Part shown: one piece after another, positions 18,430-21,022 of the stretch
Layout: every line of letters starts with the position of its first letter
Numbering within the stretch: the first letter of the stretch is position 1
NCBI GenBank assembly: GCA_036897485.1
Contig: JAYMTF010001846.1
Span: 1-21,022, forward strand
Origin: Pelargonium nanum
Taxonomy: Eukaryota; Streptophyta; Magnoliopsida; Geraniales; Geraniaceae
Direction of reading: 5' to 3'
Length of the DNA: 21,022 bases
The notes under the pieces: generated by a model
The model's input: the letters and a program-made list of their open reading frames with translations, nothing else
Told to the model about the DNA's origin: nothing
Databases searched by the model: none
Translations under genes and position numbers: made by a program

Positions 18430-19620
18430 GTATCGTAACTGGTCAGTGACAGTGGGCCCGCGTAGGTAACGCATCGTTAAGCAGTACCCCGAATGTGTGT
18501 CCGAGGAATCGCCTCCGGCGTGAGAATAAATCTCCACACAAACAGAAAATATGGAATTGACTGAGAATCGAATCTCCAAATATCGTTCTTGAGACGAATA
18601 ATATTCGAAGATAACGATGAACACACGAAGAATGTTTGAGAGCGTTTCGAGTTCTTGCGAGTATGTTCATAGAGTAAAATGACCGAACCTGATAATGTGG
18701 GCTTGAGACTCTTTTATAGTCTACAAGCTTACCTGACACACGGCGGCTTCTGATTGGCCGTCGTTGAGGTGGGGCCCGCGGGCTCTGCGTCTCTAGGTCG
18801 CTGCCTATTGGATCTCACACCAACAGGGCAGGTGATGGATGGTGGTGCGGTACCTACTGGTTCTGCACACCAGTAAGGCAGCCGGCCTTCTCAGTCTGTC
18901 TCATTGCCAGTTGACCTTGCTTGTCACTGGGCTCTCGCTATCTTCAATCTCCGGCCATGTGGGAGGTGAAGTCAATCTTCAATAGGTGTCCGGGAGAGTG
19001 TATGGGCTAGGGCGTGGAGCCAGGTGGGGCGCATGGGAGCTCTCCGAGATCCATGGCCGACCACATTGTCCACTCCTAGGTCAGTGCTCCCATTTCTCGA
19101 ACTATCTTGATTCATGTCTTTTTGATGCCGGTAGCCTTCTGCCTCCAAGACCCTTATATGGGGACCCTTGGTCCGGTGACCTTTGATGGGTGACCCCTAA
19201 TGGGTGATCCCTGGTGGGGAGGTCCCCGGTGGGTAAGTCCCTGACGGGGAGGTCCCCAGTGGGGAGGTCCCTGATGGGGAGGTCTCTGATGGAGAGGTCC
19301 CTGATGGCAGAGGTCCCCTCTTTATTTCCTTATCTTGAACTTTCCTAATTCCAATCAAACTCATTTTGATGGATGACAACTCAATTTAGAAAATAAGGAA
19401 ACGGGACCCAGGGGCTAGGCATCCCTTGGGGCCGACCATAGGAGAGAGAAAGAGGGGGTGAGGCCGAGTGGGCCCATCTTGACCGTGCCTCCCACATGAC
19501 TTCGTGGGTCCATGCGGCTCACGTGGTCCTATTGTGTTGGAGACCCAATTTCACTCTACTTGACTTTGACCTTGACTTGTCATGCCACGCATCGCCCGTC
19601 TATTGGTCGTGAGGTGACCA
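18430..19620 (-). mobile_element. LTR-like retroelement remnant or solo LTR (element B)
   Basis: A sharp rise in GC marks the block. On the minus strand it is laid out like an LTR. A U3-like part (19620 down to 18720) holds a minisatellite and several CCAAT words. A TATA box TATAAAAG (18718-18711) follows, with a CCAAT about 35-40 bases before it. Then comes an R/U5-like part with GATTCTCAGTCAATT and TTATTCTCACGCCGGAGGCG (about 18500-18522). The last motif nearly repeats one in element A at 8.8 kb. I could not fix the ends: a candidate right edge is GGTGACCA (19613-19620), but no matching target duplication, primer-binding site or gag/pol frame is visible. A non-LTR origin is not excluded. 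Confidence 0.45.
19160..19321. repeat. Minisatellite, about ten copies of a 14-15-bp unit
   Basis: Units follow GGGGAGGTCCCTGAT with a few substitutions: period 15 in the right part, 14 in the left. On the minus strand the 15-bp part stays open as repeated SGTSP-type pentapeptides, but this follows from a period divisible by three and is not evidence of a gene. Confidence 0.9.
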
Positions 19621-20285
19621 ATTTTTTATGTCGAATCAATTATCATGTGAGTGAGCTTTTGATATTTACTTGAAATGGACCAAAATAATAGCAACACTTT
19701 TATTTTTGTTTGACAAATTTCATGAAATTGATGGAGCAACATAATTAAATTGACCCACCAACATAATGCAGAGGTAGAGACTAAAGAACATATAATTTGA
19801 ATCTGAATGAAGGATTGACATATATTTGTAACTGAACATTTTGGCCAGGGAGGAGGTTCTGGTTTCCTTTCCTCCTTGAGTCTCTTTTTTATGAAAGGTT
19901 GTTTCTTATAATAAAAAAAGACATATTTGTAACTATATCCATACAACACTCTTTGGAGAATTTGATCGTATTTTTAATTAATATTTCTTCTTTGTCCATA
20001 TAAATGTATTTTTAATAACTACATTTAACAAGTATTTGATATGTTCAATAAAAATAATTAAGACTAACTATAGAGATATTTTAACATATTAATCAACACA
20101 TGGACAAATATTTTAAAGTGGTAAAAATATGATTTTATTATTATTCACATTTGAAATTGGACGCAACATCATCAACTATACAAAGATGATACCATATCAA
20201 GAAATTACATAATTAACACACATTCATTAATTTTAAACTATATATATTTTCTCTAAATTATCAAACATACAAATAATCATAAACG
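19621..20285. other. AT-rich spacer
   Basis: No gene or clear repeat is visible. The right part (about 20200-20290) would be the 3' UTR of the minus-strand gene model that follows. Confidence 0.5.
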
Positions 20286-20290
20286 ATTCT

Positions 20291-20641
20291 TCATAACTTT
20301 AACTCCTCCTCGCTGTCCTCCTCCTCCTCCTCATCGTCTTTTCGAGCAGGTTCTTGACCTGAAAAAAGAATTTAAATTCAATAAATATATTTTTTTCCTT
20401 ATGTAAATAAACAGATTCAATTTATAACCCAAGGTCCCAAACACATCAATGCATGGCGTAGAGAGAAAATAAAATCAGTCTCACCTCACAGCCCAGTGAA
20501 GTTCTGATCAAATTTTGAACGTACCCAAACATGACCCATCTCCTCCTCTCCCTGGAGCCAAATGTTGACTATACCTGAGCATTTGTGGGTGCTGCAAACG
20601 GCGCCGTTTGGTTCCGGCGAGCGAACTCGGAGATCGCCCAT
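20291..20641 (-). CDS. Two-exon small protein with acidic C-terminal tail (model)
   Basis: I do not recognise the family. The model joins exon 1 (20641-20575) to exon 2 (20358-20291) across a 216-base GT-AG intron, giving 44 residues. Exon 1 starts MGDLRVRSPEPNGAV and ends at CTCAG/GTATAG. Exon 2 follows a good acceptor (TTCTTTTTTCAG) and encodes QEPARKDDEEEEEDSEEELK and a final Leu before TGA. Both junctions have the same phase, and the intron's 3' half is AT-rich as in plants. A pyrimidine-rich stretch upstream (about 20700-20790, minus sense) looks like a 5' UTR. A second donor (GAG/GTGAGA, near 20485) lies in the intron; with that donor the frame hits TGA just before the junction. An earlier ATG at about 20678 opens a different frame. 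Exon 2 as a terminal exon is the firmer part; the start is uncertain. Confidence 0.42.
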
Positions 20642-20799
20642 AAAAGTGCCGGCTTTTTCCACAATCAAGAAGATACATTGGAGAAAGAGACCGAACCTAG
20701 CAAGCAGTATATGGAAATTAAGGTGGTGGGAAAGGAAACGGAAACCAAAAAAGTCTTGAAGAGACGACGATTAAATTGGGGAAGAATATGATAAGAACA

Positions 20800-21022
20800 A
20801 ACGTATCTTTTCAAGTTAAAAGTAACCGAGTTAGCATTTTTTGTTATCCGTGCTAAAATTTAAAAATTTAGATGCATATGTTACGACTTTTGAGACTACA
20901 GAAAAAAGTTTGCTATTAGTGGCCATTAATCAATATACTTTTAATGTCGAATCAAGATCAACTAGGACAGAAATCAAGTCTTGGGTCGAACTCTTCTTTG
21001 GTGTCAAGGTAATAGCTATGAA
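20800..21022. other. AT-rich right edge
   Basis: Nothing recognisable; possibly the upstream region of the acidic-tail gene. Confidence 0.4.

Noticed and set aside
18400..18450. Primer-binding site next to element B
   Set aside because: No match to the tRNA-Met 3' end (TGGTATCAGAGC type) or another convincing tRNA complement lies inside the presumed LTR edge.
19197..19379. 60-codon frame with SGTSP repeats
   Set aside because: Produced by a 15-base minisatellite, whose period is divisible by three; no coding evidence outside the repeat.
1..21022. CRISPR arrays, bacterial operons or phage genes
   Set aside because: Spliced genes, a plant receptor kinase and plant transposons make this nuclear plant DNA; no regularly spaced repeat array of CRISPR type is present.

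Overview
This is a stretch of plant nuclear DNA, most likely from a eudicot. It has a nuclear-type tRNA-Gln, a leucine-rich-repeat receptor kinase with a plant extracellular domain, a four-exon gene with GT-AG introns, Stowaway-type and LTR-type transposon remnants, and long AT-rich spacers. I cannot name the species.

Layout, left to right. A tRNA-Gln(CUG) lies at 2-73. A phytosulfokine receptor of the PSKR2 type is on the minus strand (1684-4824), apparently in one coding exon. Its leader holds two short upstream ORFs and a candidate promoter near 5780. About 7 kb of AT-rich DNA follows (roughly 5.8-12.3 kb) with no supportable gene; it contains an LTR-like remnant around 8.8-9.0 kb and several small hairpins. 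At 12676-15232 (+) is a four-exon gene for a bacterial-type 3-hydroxybutyryl-CoA/3-hydroxyacyl-CoA dehydrogenase with a C-terminal PRL, a likely peroxisomal signal. It has a Site II promoter cluster upstream and a 216-bp Stowaway MITE in intron 2. Two things are odd in it: the second strand of its NAD-binding fold is replaced by a Gly/Pro/Ala stretch on a perfect GC palindrome, and its last exon is partly duplicated just after the stop.

At 15.87-16.55 kb is a GC-richer locus with a minus-strand Site II and TATA promoter signature. It carries two inverted copies of one short coding segment, so its RNA would fold back. At 17324-17464 (+) is a 46-residue protein with a Cys cluster and a Lys/Glu tail, with its own TATA-like box and polyadenylation signal. 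From 18.4 to 19.6 kb there is an LTR-like element on the minus strand with a 15-bp minisatellite. Near the right edge a two-exon minus-strand gene model (20291-20641) predicts a 44-residue protein with an acidic tail.

The genes do not form an operon or obvious pathway. PSKR2 acts in peptide-hormone signalling at the plasma membrane and the dehydrogenase in acyl-CoA metabolism. The most interesting parts are the duplicated terminal exon, the altered NAD-binding segment, the inverted coding duplication and the two micro-protein genes.
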